From Plantago major (lineage: Eukaryota > Streptophyta > Magnoliopsida > Lamiales > Plantaginaceae), in contig CM048840.1 in NCBI GenBank assembly GCA_026545765.1, forward strand, positions 21,704,765-21,768,764: a DNA stretch of 64,000 nt, read 5' to 3'. Positions 49,354 through 61,700 of the stretch are shown piece after piece (position 1 is the stretch's first letter; every line of letters begins with the position of its first letter). The notes under the pieces are model-generated. The model saw nothing but the letters and a program-made list of their open reading frames with translations. It made no database searches and was not told the origin of the DNA. The translations under genes were made by a program, and so were the position numbers.

Positions 49354-49795
49354 TATTTATTATATATATAAGTGGACAACTATTATAGTTGTGCAATTGA
49401 GTATTTAATTTAAGTTAAATTGAACTCATTTGTAATAAATATGTAAATTAGACTTTAGTTACGAAAAACAATCTGTTTAATCCAATTATTAAATTACAAG
49501 TTATAATGCAACCCTAACAAAATCAATTCATCATTCAAAAAAATTCAATATGTCTTCTCCAATTAAATTTCAAATCCTAATTCAACCCCAACCAAATCAA
49601 TTCATTGTTAAAAACAAGGATAACCAATCTTTCTTCTCCGTCATCTCCAATTGAATTATAACAGATCATAAACTCTAATTCAACTCGAAAAAAAAGACAA
49701 TCCATTATCATAAACAACGATATTACTTATATTCATATATTTCATCAATTATTTGTACCTATATGCCACAAGCGTAGTATGTTATGGCTTTCTAG
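49354..49795 (+). mobile_element. Helitron-like unit 3 of tandem array
   Basis: Starts TATTTATTATATATATAAG then GTGGACAACTATTATAG. Its terminal hairpin is degenerate (CACAAGCGTAGTATGTTATG) before CTAG at 49792-49795; 442 bp. The decayed hairpin suggests this terminus is no longer functional. Confidence 0.65.
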
Positions 49796-50147
49796 TATAA
49801 ATATATACAAATAAAAATGTTAGTCTTTCTTCAAGATCTAATTGCAAAGTTAGTTTACACGCCTCATGCCCTGTCTCTGTTACAGTTTTTATAAAAAAAA
49901 TTATAGATGATTAATTTATCGCAACACGCCATGGTCCACGAGGATGATAAGATTTGATCGCATCATGCATTATCTTGAGCTACTTTAATCCATTTCTAGA
50001 TGAGAAAGTTGTGATGTGGCTATGTGGGAGTATTAACAAATTAAATTGTTCGTGAGCAGCCCCTACGTACGAAATCCAAGCGATTGGAGTCTGCTCTATT
50101 TTCAAGTGATTGTTGAATATTATGTTAATAGGATTATGTATTAAAGG

Positions 50148-50354
50148 CATGGAAATGGAGGAAAATACGGATCTTGGTTCTCGTGGAAAGATTCAAAGTG
50201 CATTGCAAAAGCATTGGATAGCTCGAGCACTCCAGATGGGTACTGGGAGGTGGATTCTCGCACTTGGAAATTCAAAGGAAGAAAACTAGAAAGAAGCAGA
50301 AAACCTAGGCCTCGCAGCGGCAGGCTGTTCACTGAACTGAGCTCGCCGTTGTGA
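50148..50354 (+). other. unassigned protein-like open fragment
   Basis: 68 codons with non-random composition (blocks YGSWFSWKDSKCIAKAL and TPDGYWEVDSRTWKFKG), ending in a basic tail before TGA. There is no ATG at its start; an AG at 50145 could be an acceptor. I do not recognise the family. It could be a last exon, a captured gene piece or chance. Confidence 0.2.
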
Positions 50355-51039
50355 GGAGAAACAAAAAGATTCCAGCAGTTAGCTTAGCTCACGGTAGCAA
50401 GCCCTGTACAGAGCAATTCCAAATAGCAGTTTCTTCTTCGTTTTCCAATTCCAATTTTCACATTTTATTTATAACTTCAACATTAGGTGTAATTTTTTAG
50501 TAGGCATTAATTCTTAGAACACCACCATATCTAAAACACTTTCATGTCACCTTTGGATTGTTGATTTCATTCTAGCGTGATTTCAAGCGTAATTGTTCAT
50601 CAACTCTTGTGACAAGGTAATCATGCGGTGTTTGAACCCTTTCAATTTACTTGTGACTTGTAACACTTCATTGCCTGAGTACTTTTGTTCATATGCTTGT
50701 TTCCTTTCCCTTAATTGATCAACGCGCTCTTAGTTCTTAAGATTGTTCCATGTACGTTAATTTGTATTAATCGCAAATACAAATTACAAGCGTATCTAGG
50801 ATCATATTAATGTTCTTTCGATTTGTTAATTTGTGTCTTCCCGTTACTATACCATAACCACGCCAGGTAATTGAGTTTGGATTAATCGAAAGTCTGAGAG
50901 TTGTGCTAAAGCTTACAAACAAAAGGGAGTTTATAACTATTTTATACTAGCATTTACGTAACACAGTGTTAATGGTTTTTATATAAACCAATAAACCTGT
51001 GATTTTTTAAAACAATTTTAAAATAATAAATAAAAGGGG

Positions 51040-51130
51040 TAAACTTATGTCAATGGGATTCGAACCCTACACCTTCTACTTAAACAATGACACATGTACG
51101 TACCAGATTCAATTTGAATAAGTAAGATTA
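51040..51130 (-). mobile_element. SINE-like remnant with Pol III box B
   Basis: On the minus strand GGGTTCGAATCCC is a near-consensus box B, followed by AAGTTTACCCCTTTT. The expected box A region is degenerate and there is no cloverleaf, so this is not a tRNA gene. Confidence 0.3.
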
Positions 51131-52237
51131 ACGGATGAGATTTAAATTGAATTATAAACTTAGTGAAACTTTGTGAATAATTATACTACTTTGAATAAGT
51201 AAAACCTATCCTACAACCTAATCAATTCCTCGTGATAACAATCCGTAATTAAAAATGCTACAACAATTGCGCTATTACTTTCAGGTATTAAACTTGAGCA
51301 CATCAATAAGCAAAACCACCGTCCATGTCATTATTTGGTTGACCATTTTTATAAATCTGTAATTGTAGAAACTTTACTGTTCAATTTTTGGACCTCGTTG
51401 AAATCGTACAAAGTTCAGTGATTAATGTGTGAAGATGCTATCTAGCATATATGAATTTTCATTAAGTTAAATAAGAAAATAAAAAAAAGTAATTAAATTA
51501 AAACACAAAGTCTTAAAAGGAACCTTCCTTATAAGTTAGATACTTGAGAGAATCCACTGATATTTTTAAATATATGTATCATGTTTTAAACGATACAAAT
51601 TAGTGTTATTAAATGAGCCGAGAGCTGAGTATTTCATTACTTGAGCTCGCTCGATTCATTAACAAAACGAGCCATTTGTTTAGTAGCTTTAAGCTCAAGT
51701 CGTATAAGTAGGCTCGAACTCGCCTCATTTGGTTTGAGTTTTAATCGGGTCGGACCAGGCTGAGCTTAATCTCATTAATGAAAATACATAGTATATGAGC
51801 AGTATGACTTTTAATTAACCCCTGCAAGAGCTGCCCTCCAGAAAACTTACTCAATTTAAAAATAATGAAATATGACTTTTAAGGCCGTGAAGGTTCAATG
51901 TATTAGCTTGACCTAGATTGTTAATTAATCCATTCGATTTTAAATACAATAGTCATTACTATCTGTGCGTAGCGTTTGTAATAGTGCGCGGTGTCTCATT
52001 GGTGGATTATTATGTTATTCGATGATTGCTAATAGAAGGAAAAGGACCAGGTCATATGATCATACGCATAAAAGTTAGTGTATAAAACAGATTAGAGAGC
52101 CTAATTGCAAGGTCCGTGTTTACACACTTGTGCTAAAATATGTATTCAGATCTCAATGGGCTGCTTGGATAGCAGGGAGAACAAGTCAAGTCCAACCCGG
52201 TTATTATAATTTAATGCATTTGATTTAATTTAAATCA

Positions 52238-52465
52238 AACTTTTGCGAGAGACCGTGTATCGAAGAGACAAATTCAACATCACATATTTATATATAAACA
52301 TCATATATTTAACTTCAAACATCGTGTATATAATAAACATGCATTATATACTTGCATTATCTGCATTTCTTAACATGCGATGTTTATAGTTAAACATGCT
52401 ATATTTGTGACAAAATATATGATGTTTAATTTGGTGTCTCCGAGAGACGGTCTCTCACAAAAGTT
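52238..52465. mobile_element. MITE with AACTTTTG ends
   Basis: Inverted ends AACTTTTGCGAGAGACCG and AACTTTTGTGAGAGACCG, continuing inward with imperfect GAAGAGACAAA / GGAGACACCAAA. 228 bp, non-coding. A split relative is at 18226-19100. No clear TSD. Confidence 0.7.
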
Positions 52466-52984
52466 ACTTTTTAATTTAATTACCTTGTTAATGTTATATA
52501 ATTTCTTTTACGGCTTACGTTGTATTATCCGCATTTGGGGTGTCTGGTTGTTACGAAAATTTGTCTCATGAGCCCTATGTTTATTGTTAGTTTATGAAGC
52601 AGAATGGCGGTTTTAATGTAACGCGGCGGCCAACAGCAACGCTTAAAACAGTTTTAAAATATGTAAAAAAAATTGATCATAATTCATAAACAAACATTTC
52701 CGATAATACTTTCATAAAAGTTCTAGAGTGGATCATTGTACTGGAGTATGACTTTTAATTAACCCCTGCAAGATTATTAAATGATCTAGAAATTACACGT
52801 ACTTATCTGTGCAGAAAGGAGTAAAAGTGATCGGGACTACAAATAGTATTATAGAGTGAAAACCATCCCAAATCCCAAGCCCTCAATGGGTTGGTCCTAG
52901 AGAGGTGCAATGGGGTGTCATGCAATTTTAGGAGGAATGAATAGAATGCACGTTAAAGGAGTGGTGATTCAGAATGCTACTCGT
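52466..52984. other. intergenic spacer
   Basis: No gene or repeat that I can support. Confidence 0.45.
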
Positions 52985-53672
52985 TAGGGCTGGGATCGGG
53001 CGAGATATTTGGGATTTCGGAATCGGAAATTCGTGAATGGGACATATTTTTCACGTTCCAATCTCATTTCAAATAAAGTTGGAATTTTTCGGGATTGGAA
53101 CTTTGGATTTCGGCGGGATCGGACGGAATTTCAGGATCCCATATATTTTGAAGAATTTAACACTCTTGATAATTTTGGACAAGTATTTATAATTTTACAA
53201 ATACTAGTTTACATTAAACATAATTATATAATCCTACTTTTAAATGACTTTAAAAAACAACTTACACCTCTATATGCACAAATCAAACAATCTACATGTT
53301 AGTACGAATTCAACTCGTATCACAAACTAACTTGTTTTGTTTGTTTTTTCATAGTTTAAATATACAACGGATAATTAGATAAACAAGTACCACCCAATAT
53401 CAATCTTAATGATACAAATAAAGAAGAAAAAAAGTTACATCATAAAAGAGTTGTCGTTTTTGTGTAATATATAGTAGTATTAATTATTTATTAATTTATC
53501 ATTATCCCATTTGGCATCCCAAATCCCAAATGGGATACAAAATCAATCCCAATCCCGTCTCAAAATTTTATATAGGAATTCGAAATTTATCCCAATTGGA
53601 ATCAGGAAGTTCAGGATAATCCCCATCGGGATCGAAAATTTCCCAATATCCCATACCAAACCCCCACCTCTA
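52985..53672. mobile_element. non-autonomous hAT, GGGAT/ATCCC-rich
   Basis: Exact 8-bp TSD CTACTCGT (52977-52984 and 53673-53680). Ends TAGGGCTGGGATCGGG and, in complement, TAGAGGTGGGGGTTTGG. Subterminal regions are full of GGGATT, GGAAT and their complements. 688 bp; open frames in it are side effects of these repeats. Confidence 0.9.
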
Positions 53673-53680
53673 CTACTCGT

Positions 53681-55363
53681 TATGGTGCATCTTTATTTTT
53701 GTGAATCATTCCGTACGAACTATGCATTATGGTAAACGCGTTTGCTATTAAGTAGTCTTAAAATCGATGGAAGTTTGTTGGTGTATGTATGAGGGAGGAC
53801 AAACATTATATCTTTTAGAAAGCAGTTCATGAGTAATCACATTGGGCATCACGACTGGAGCGGTTATTGGTCGGTGTGTTACTTGTTGTTCCCGGTTAGT
53901 GAAATAGTAATACAAAAGATCGAAAAAATGAGACTAGGCAGGAAAAATGTAACTATTTGTCTATTTATTGTTTTTTTATTACTAGCGGACCATAAATAAG
54001 ATTAGAATGTTCTGAATAGATTCCTAGATAAGATATTAATGTGACCACTTGCCCTTAAACTAAGTTTACATGTTTCAACAATCAGCTTTCAATGTACAAC
54101 TCCCAAATCACAACTAGCACATTAGAAATTCATGTAAATTGTAGTTGTGCATGACTCTCAAAGAACAACCTGGTATAAAGTGTAGATAAAGTGTAGAGGA
54201 GAATGCAAGAGGGGGGAAGAGATTTTAGTTGTCCATCCAACTAAGTGTGGGGGTTTATATAGCTGCAAAATTGTGACTCTAACAGTCTCAATAAATCCAT
54301 ATTATTGATTTTTTTCTTAGAAAAAATGGCTGGCGACCCGTCCACTTTGTAATTGTTTCAATCCAGCATTTTTTTCACATGTGAGGGCACACTATCGACT
54401 AATTTCGACTTGGTTTCAGTTCAAATTAAGTCTTGGATTTGTCCACATGCACACCCATGTATGTAGGGAGATTTCCATAACCATAGTTCGCACTTGTGAA
54501 CAAAAGGGTACACGGCTATACTCCTTTCTTACTTCATTATTTTCCAATGTTGGACAATTTCTAGCAACACCTCTCATCTAACTGACTTTGAACCAAACTC
54601 CTAAAATTAGTTACCTCATGTACTGAAACTTGCACAACCTGCTTCACAAGGAGTTTTCAAAAAACCCACAAAATTGAGCGGCGAAGTAATTGTTTAATGT
54701 TATCCACTTGACACTTACTTTATATAACAAAATTGGGCTCTCTGGTTTCTCAACACATTCTAACATTAGTATCTGCTATCTTTATTCAATTCTCGTGTCG
54801 ATAAATATAACTCGATATTGAATTCATGAATTGATGCTGAAGGAAAATTTTAAGTAAGCACCAAAGTCATGAGTATACTGCGATATGTTAGATCAAGGTC
54901 TCACCCTCTTATTGTTAGACTATGTTCGAATTTTTCGGTAAATTGCTCCTCTAATCAGTCTAATGGGAAAAGGCAAACCGTAAGTCGGTAATTAATAACT
55001 AATCATGAGTAAGAAGAAATCGGAGAGGAAATTAGGAATCATCATTGACACGCTAATTAAGTCGATTGAGAAGAGTTGGCGTAATTATACTCATTAATCC
55101 CAACAGGACAAAACTCCAGGAATCATAAGAATCCAAAGCTTTCTAAGCAAACAACAAATTTATTCGACTCACACTTTTGTTCACCTTTAATTATATACAA
55201 TCAGTGGCACAGATTTAATCCATATGTAACCAGCAATTGTTAGCTTAGATGGTAAGAGCTATCCAACCAGCTGCTGATAGATTATCAGCTGCCATTTAAC
55301 TTATCAGCTAGTTTTGTCAAACAGAGCCTAGAATTCATCTAAGATAAAAAAAGAAAAAAATTA
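53681..55363. other. intergenic region
   Basis: No gene supported. A stretch near 54050-54270 (TTTATATAGCTGCAAAATTG after a purine-rich run) has the look of LTR or promoter sequence, but I found no repeat partner in this window. Confidence 0.35.
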
Positions 55364-55514
55364 ATCCCTCCATTGCAAAGAAATCTTTTCATTATATAAT
55401 TTTATATAATTTTATTAAATTATTTAATATTATAGTTTAAGTGTAATTCGCGGTCAAAGTTGAATACAATTGACCGTAAAATAGTAAAATGAAGAGATTT
55501 CTTAGGCACGAAAG
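55364..55514. mobile_element. degenerate Stowaway-like MITE
   Basis: Left end ATCCCTCCATTGCAAAGAAATC; right end in complement CTTTCGTGCCTAAGAAATC, both followed by TCTTTTCATT or TCTCTTCATT. TA flanks are present. About 151 bp. Confidence 0.5.
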
Positions 55515-55627
55515 TAATAATCATAGAACTTGGTTAAGCAAATCTTTAGCATCTTGTTTTTTACGCTTGCTTTTATGAGAATTGTTTAGGTTTGACTCGG
55601 TGTGTCTTAGAGTTGGGCTATGATGGA

Positions 55628-55730
55628 TTTTTTTCTTCCCACCCGCATGTTATAGTGTCTTATGGTGCTTTGGTGTGTTGTACAATGGATCATTTATTAC
55701 ATGTGGTACAACCATGATACAACATTTAAA
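55628..55730. mobile_element. truncated relative of the MITE at 634-777
   Basis: Shares a TAGTGTCTTATGGTGCTT-like block, TGTTGTACAATG, GGTACAACCATG and ATACAACATTTAAA with the Mutator-like MITE near the start of the window. The right terminal part is missing. Confidence 0.5.
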
Positions 55731-56149
55731 CCAACATAAGTAAATTGGTTAGGTAGATTGTAAGGGTTTGTTATCTTTGTACTCGGTTGGTTAGCATTTC
55801 AATATGTCATAGAATAGATTGGAATTTTCATTATTATATAACGAATATTTCACATCGAGGTACTTGACTATAGAAATATAATATGCTATAAATTCACATC
55901 AGTACTAACTTTACTCTATTTGCTTAAACAAACTTTAATCGTGTTGTTTACCTTGGTGTGAACCTTAGGTGTTAGGATAACACTGATTCACAACACTAAT
56001 GTACTGTTGTTACTCAGTACCAAATTTTGTTCCTGCACTTTCAAACTCGAGTGCTCACGAACACTTGTGATATGCATCTTTTATACAATTATAATGTAAA
56101 TTAAATATATTCGAAAAATAATTAAATTGAAAACACTATGTTCCTCTAA

Positions 56150-56400
56150 ATGCAAGGGGGAGGGCTCGTGCATTATACAACAATCCTCCCCTACCCCGCA
56201 TATGCCTGGAGCGCTTGGCTCATTGAGTTTCCCCTAAATAAAGGGCGAGCCTTATTGCAATAACAAGTTGGTCGATTAGCTAATGGTCGTGTCTCAGTTC
56301 GGGGATTTGAAACAACCTCGGAAGGTTGCGTACAATATGTGACAATCCTCCTACCCCATATATTCGGGGAGCACTTGGCGCACATGGTTTTTCCTTGGAA
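56150..56400 (-). mobile_element. SINE-like dimer
   Basis: Two related blocks: CAATCCTCCCCTACCCCGCATATG with GGAGCGCTTGGC (about 56180-56222), and CAATCCTCCTACCCCATATATTC with GGGAGCACTTGGC (about 56343-56381). Such CCTACCCC...GGGAGC motifs are typical of plant tRNA-derived SINE bodies. The intervening part has a weak tRNA-like stretch. Orientation and borders are uncertain. Confidence 0.4.
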
Positions 56401-56913
56401 TTAAATGAAACGAGATGCTCGTGAACAAATTGTGCTCGACTTCTAAACGAATCGAACAACTCAATAAGACCGAATATCGACTAGGCTCTTTAACAAAGTG
56501 TAGTGTTTAACACAATTTGAACGGATTGATATGGGCCAGGCCGGCAGTATTCTTTTATCTAGTGGGTATAGTTGGGTTCATCTTATTTACCTCTGGATCC
56601 ATTGCCCGTGAGAAGAAATTGGGGTCGCCCAGAGATGCCTTTCAATCCTAGTAGCAATTCCTGCTCCAGTCACGGGCCAAGAGGAAAAAGGGACTGTTTA
56701 CCTTTTCTTCCTATCCTCACCGTGATGACATGACATGATTACCTTATTTTCATCAAAACAACTCCGCATACGTATGCAAATCCAACCATATCTATACAAC
56801 TTCAAACCCTACATATATAGGTTTTGTCCTTCAAAACTTAGCCTACTCTTCTTGTTATATCAATTGATATGATGATGGTTTGTTTAGCCACTAAATATTG
56901 GTTTGATTGTCTT

Positions 56914-57215
56914 CATGGGCGGAGCGAGGATTTTTTTTTTAATCCGTGCCAACTTTTACTCTAATTTTTTTAATTTATAATAAGTGTATAAAGTATCTAA
57001 TACTTATTTAATTTACGAATATATTAGTAAAAATCACTCCAAACATACTCTAGTCATATTCGTGTGGACGGTAATATTGTATTCTTTTAACATTTTATTA
57101 TAAAAATAGACCGTGTTAAAGGTAAAAAGGTTAAATTTAATACATATAAAAATATATTTTTGCTGAATCGACCCCGTACCGGGCACTGGCTAACCATATA
57201 CATACCTCCGCCCTT
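56914..57215. mobile_element. Mutator-like MITE, GGGCGGAG ends
   Basis: TSD GATTGTCTT (56905-56913) and GATTGTGTT (57216-57224), 8 of 9. Ends CATGGGCGGAGCGAGG and, in complement, AAGGGCGGAGGTATG. 302 bp, AT-rich, non-coding. Confidence 0.65.
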
Positions 57216-57224
57216 GATTGTGTT

Positions 57225-58789
57225 CGGTTTAACATAGTACTAATGGACTAATAGTCGTTGCTAAATACTTTTGGTATTTGCGTACACTGGCAAAGTTTCA
57301 CTAATTGATTCCCATAAATGAGTAATAGATAGGGATTGCGAACAAATCATGGAGTCTACAAAATGTAAACTTGAAGTTCACTCACCGTTTAAATTACTTA
57401 AAATTCCAGATTAAAAATATGTTATGAGATTTTGAAAAAATGAGACGCCTTGTGTTTTGAAAATAAAAAAACTATATAAAGATTAAAAAATTATTGATTT
57501 GTTTCGATCATAATCGAAAGTTGCTTTAATATTGAAAAACATAAAATTTTGTATGAAAGAATTGAGAGCGCAACTCATACCAACAATATTAATTTTTCTT
57601 TTTTAAGTATACATACATAATAACTCCAAAACGTGTTTGATCTTGAGCAATTTTTGAATGAATGACCAATTGGAAAGTCTTCCATACCACGAAGAAGCGA
57701 CAATGCGGAAAATAACACGTTGAGACAAATGACTAGAATATCAACCATCTATAAGAACTCAATCTAAAAGTATATCTTCTCAATCGATCAGTGGTTATGT
57801 TGTTAGATTTATACCCCTCATCAATGTGAAAACCTATTTTCCCTATTTTCTACCTTCTTTGATATTTCGGTCCCTATTTTCTACCTTCTTTCCGTCCCTA
57901 TTTTCTAACTTCTTTGTATCATTATTTTTAGAAGTACTACTACACAATTAAAACCAATAAAAGAATTTATCAATTCAAACATATTATGAGAAAATGGAAA
58001 CCTATTTTCCCCTCACGCAATGTCTACTCATTCTATGAGACTTTTCCAGTAATGAGCCAAATTTGTGAAACATTACAGGCAAAAGAATCCACAGCAAGCA
58101 AGGCCAAAAGGTAAAAAAGCTTTACAATAATATCTATCATGTGACACTTGAATCTTCCACAATGAACCATTCTATCAAAGAAGAAAAAAAATAGAAAAAC
58201 AGAAATACAAACCGGCTTCAATGTGTTAGTTTAATTTTCTGGTACCACATTAATGTCTGTTTAATTGGAACTGGACAAGAAATCAAAAGGAGCCGTTTGA
58301 CGAAGAACTAGACTTGGCAAAGCTACGTATTGTCATCTGGATAAAAGCAAGTTTTAACCCATTTAATTATCAATACTATTGTCCTGTACTATGCAACAAG
58401 TACATAGATGTATAGTAGTAGTAGTAGTAGCTCTGTCTGAAATTTTGCAGGCTACAGAAAGTGTATCTGTGTGTTAAATTAATGAATAATTAAATAAAAT
58501 TTTCTTCCATAAGATCACAAAAGTCAGACTACTCTAGCTCAAATTATTATTAAAAGTTTAAAACTATCTTTAATCATGACTTTGACCTATCACTCGTGAT
58601 AGATTCTGTCCATTATCTCTCTAGATTGACAGTAGAATTCTCTGTAGATACACTCAACGAGGTCACCCTGTTTATTTTGCCCTGTCATTTTCCTTGCACC
58701 ATTTTCCATTTTACTCGTGTGATTTTTCCCTCTCTTTATTTATAACTTTGAGTCAAAGATTGCATTTTTATGTGTTGAAATTTCAAGAA
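57225..58789. other. intergenic, upstream of the SOSEKI gene
   Basis: AT-rich, with a small repeat at 57841-57915 and a TAG trinucleotide run near 58414-58431. The promoter of the SOSEKI gene must lie here. A TTTATTTATAAC stretch near 58736 is a weak TATA-like candidate. Confidence 0.4.
57841..57915. repeat. three-copy 20-bp direct repeat
   Basis: CCCTATTTTCTACCTTCTTT at 57841 and 57872, and a one-base variant at 57896. Confidence 0.85.
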
Positions 58790-61700
58790 ATGGATGTTGC
58801 TCATCATCATCATCATCAAGGGAGAAGGATTTGCAGAGAGATGAGTTGTAGTCCAGAAAGGGGTAAGAGCCAGAGGTACTCCAATGTACAACTCCATCAG
58901 GGAAGAGTGGTTAGGCCTACACAGCCTACTTTCAAGAAAGTTCAGGTTGTGTACTATCTTTCAAGAAATGGACACCTGGAACACCCACATTATGTTGAAG
59001 TTACTCATCTTGCTCAACAGCCACTTCGCTTGAAAGGTTGATACATTCTCTTGGTTTCTTCTAGCTTTCTTGTTTTAGGTCTTTTTAAGGCTGTTTTATT
59101 AGTTAATCTTGATTTGTATGAGATGTTAATTGGATGAAAATGCATGCCTAATTGTTGCATATTGGATTAATGGATTGCATTTTTGGGCCAATCTATCACA
59201 TTAGTGATTAGACCAATCAACTCTTAAGTTGGTCACTTTTGCATAAGTCTCCAACTAAGTTTCGTCAAACTAACTATTGAAGTACTCCCTCGTCATTTAA
59301 TGAAGTTTTCAGGGAGACATTGCATCAACCGTAAACACCGTAGCAATGCAAAAAAATTTAGGAGAAACATATCATCTTCATATGTTAAACTTGATTCTTG
59401 AGTGCCTAAAGCTAGTTAGGACTTAAAAGAACATCTGGTTATGTTGTAATAGTGAAATTCTGGTTAGAATTCAATTGCTTTGAGATTTAGATTGCAAAAG
59501 GTATGATACAAGGCTTAGGATAAAATGTTGCATTTGTGATAATTTCAGTGCAGTTTGTTTCTTAGCAATCTGATGTCTGGTGATAATTGCAGACGTTATG
59601 GAGAAGCTGACAATGCTGAGAGGTAAAGGAATGCCTTCACTCTACTCATGGTCTTGCAAAAGGTATGATGGATAGCTACTTACCAAGCTTTAACTCTGTT
59701 TTCACTTTTTCATTATTCTTTCAAATGTATTATAGTACTTCATAGTCAGACTAGTATTATCAAGGACCACCACTGTATTGTACTTCATTATGCTTTCAAT
59801 ATGATTCACTTTACCAAGTTGTAGTTCAGCGAAAATGATGGATGCAACCGTCTGAATTGGATTACCGATCATCTCGACACCATCATCCACCTTTTTGTTA
59901 ATCGTATTCCCGTGGTTTACACTTGTGGGGTATAGAATGTGGTACATAACGGGGTAGAGTATCCGTTCCGTCCAAATCGGATCTTGTTCTTAATTTCTTA
60001 TGTAGTTTTCTACCTCTTTTTTTTTTTTGGTAAATGTAGTTTTCTACCTCTAACACATCATCATGTTGCAAGATAGGCACATGTTAATTCGGTAGGCACA
60101 TCATCAAGGAATAAGTATCAGATTCGTAAAGTATGAAATTGTGTTGTTTATGATTGAATAGGAACTACAAGAACGGGTATGTGTGGAATGACGTTGGTGA
60201 AAATGATGTCATTTATCCCTTGGAAGGAGCTGAGTATGTACTCAAAGGATCTGAACTCATTGAGGGTTGCACTGGTAATCTTCCATTTTGTTTCTGCATT
60301 CTGTGACATTCTGTATACTCGTAATCTGATATAACGTATGTATGTTGCCATATGTTGTGGTCATTATCTAATTGAACGCAGACAGTACACAAAGTAGTAC
60401 ACAAAATCTTGATTTAGTCCAAACTAATTTTACATGTTTTGATTTTAAATCTGTAGAGAAGTTGGACCACCTTCAAGTTAGCATTGGTCCACAAGTTGCT
60501 CTTGTAAACAACCGGCAATCAGGTCCTGAACCAAACTTCCAGCCCAAACGCAGTCCGGTAGTCTCAAAACGACGCCCTGGGCCGGAAGAAATGGTAAACC
60601 GGTTCCATGAGGATGAACGCAAAGCAGAGGAGGAACAGGAATTTGAATTTGAAGAGAAAACGGGCTACATGAGCAGTACCACTCCCCGTTCTAGACGCTC
60701 GAGGGGCGTATCCACAGACGAAATTGAAGAGTTCAAACAACATGAAACACCTAAAAACAATCACATTGATTTCAACTCATATTCATCCCCACCATCAGCC
60801 ACGTCGTCCACTAGCCTCTCCGACAAGGCAACTAATGAACCAACGTGCAATAACAATGTTTCAAAAAGATTCGAAGATGGTGATCCTGTTGGCAGCGAGC
60901 CTTTACTGAGTAGAAACTCTATGCTGTTGAACCTCATTGCTTGTGGTGGCTCAGGGTCATTTAGGAAGACGGTGCCGCCTCCTTCCACGACTGTGCCACC
61001 TTCACCTCACACGCAGAACGTGGCGCCTAGGAAGAGCAGTACTGGAGTGAGCCTACATAAAGGGGTGGTGTGCAAGGCAGCAGCTAAGGTGTCAGTGGAA
61101 GAGGACGAGATCATGATCGGGTACATATCAGAGAATCCACGGTTTGGGAACTTACAGGCAGAGGAAAAGGAGTATTTCAGTGGGAGCATTGTGGAGTCTA
61201 TGACTAATGATGAAAGGCTTGCCTTGGCTGAACAACCTGGATTGAAGAAATCAAATTCCTACAATGAAGAAAGGTCTGTATTTCTGTGTCCTTGATTCTT
61301 CTCAAGTTCATTTTGTTTCTTGATTTTGATTAACGGTTGCATATGTTCCTATAATTGCTTGCCAACTATATTTCAAAGATTAAGAGAATTAGATAGCAAT
61401 AGCAATGTTGCTTTGGTATAATTCTTAGAGTAACTAGGTAATCTTGCCACTCCTTGAGGTTTTCAACGGAAACAAGTCCGTTAAGAAAGGGGGATATTTT
61501 TCCTTAGAGCAGGTCAGTGAATAAATTATACTACACCTTACGGATCACCACTTCATTTAGTAAACGAGTTTTGAGATGTTTCAATGTGATGCTACGCTAT
61601 CGCGTAAATGAGATTTCTAATTATATTTTTAAAAATATCATAGAAGTGGTGGTGTAAAATAGGACGAGAATGGAGGACAAAAGTAACAAAAAGGAGGTAC

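Larger units (their letters stand above)
49796..52237. other. intergenic region
   Basis: Mostly AT-rich. It contains a protein-like fragment (50148-50354), a SINE-like remnant (51040-51130) and a fragment of the CGAGCTCG hAT family (about 51610-51780). No intact gene is supported. Confidence 0.4.

Noticed and set aside
51050..51130. tRNA gene on the minus strand
   Set aside because: A good box B but no box A, anticodon arm or acceptor stem.
58694..58789. Upstream in-frame ATG of the SOSEKI gene
   Set aside because: The added peptide (MHHFPFYSCDFSLSLF) is unlike family N termini; the ATG at 58790 gives a typical start.
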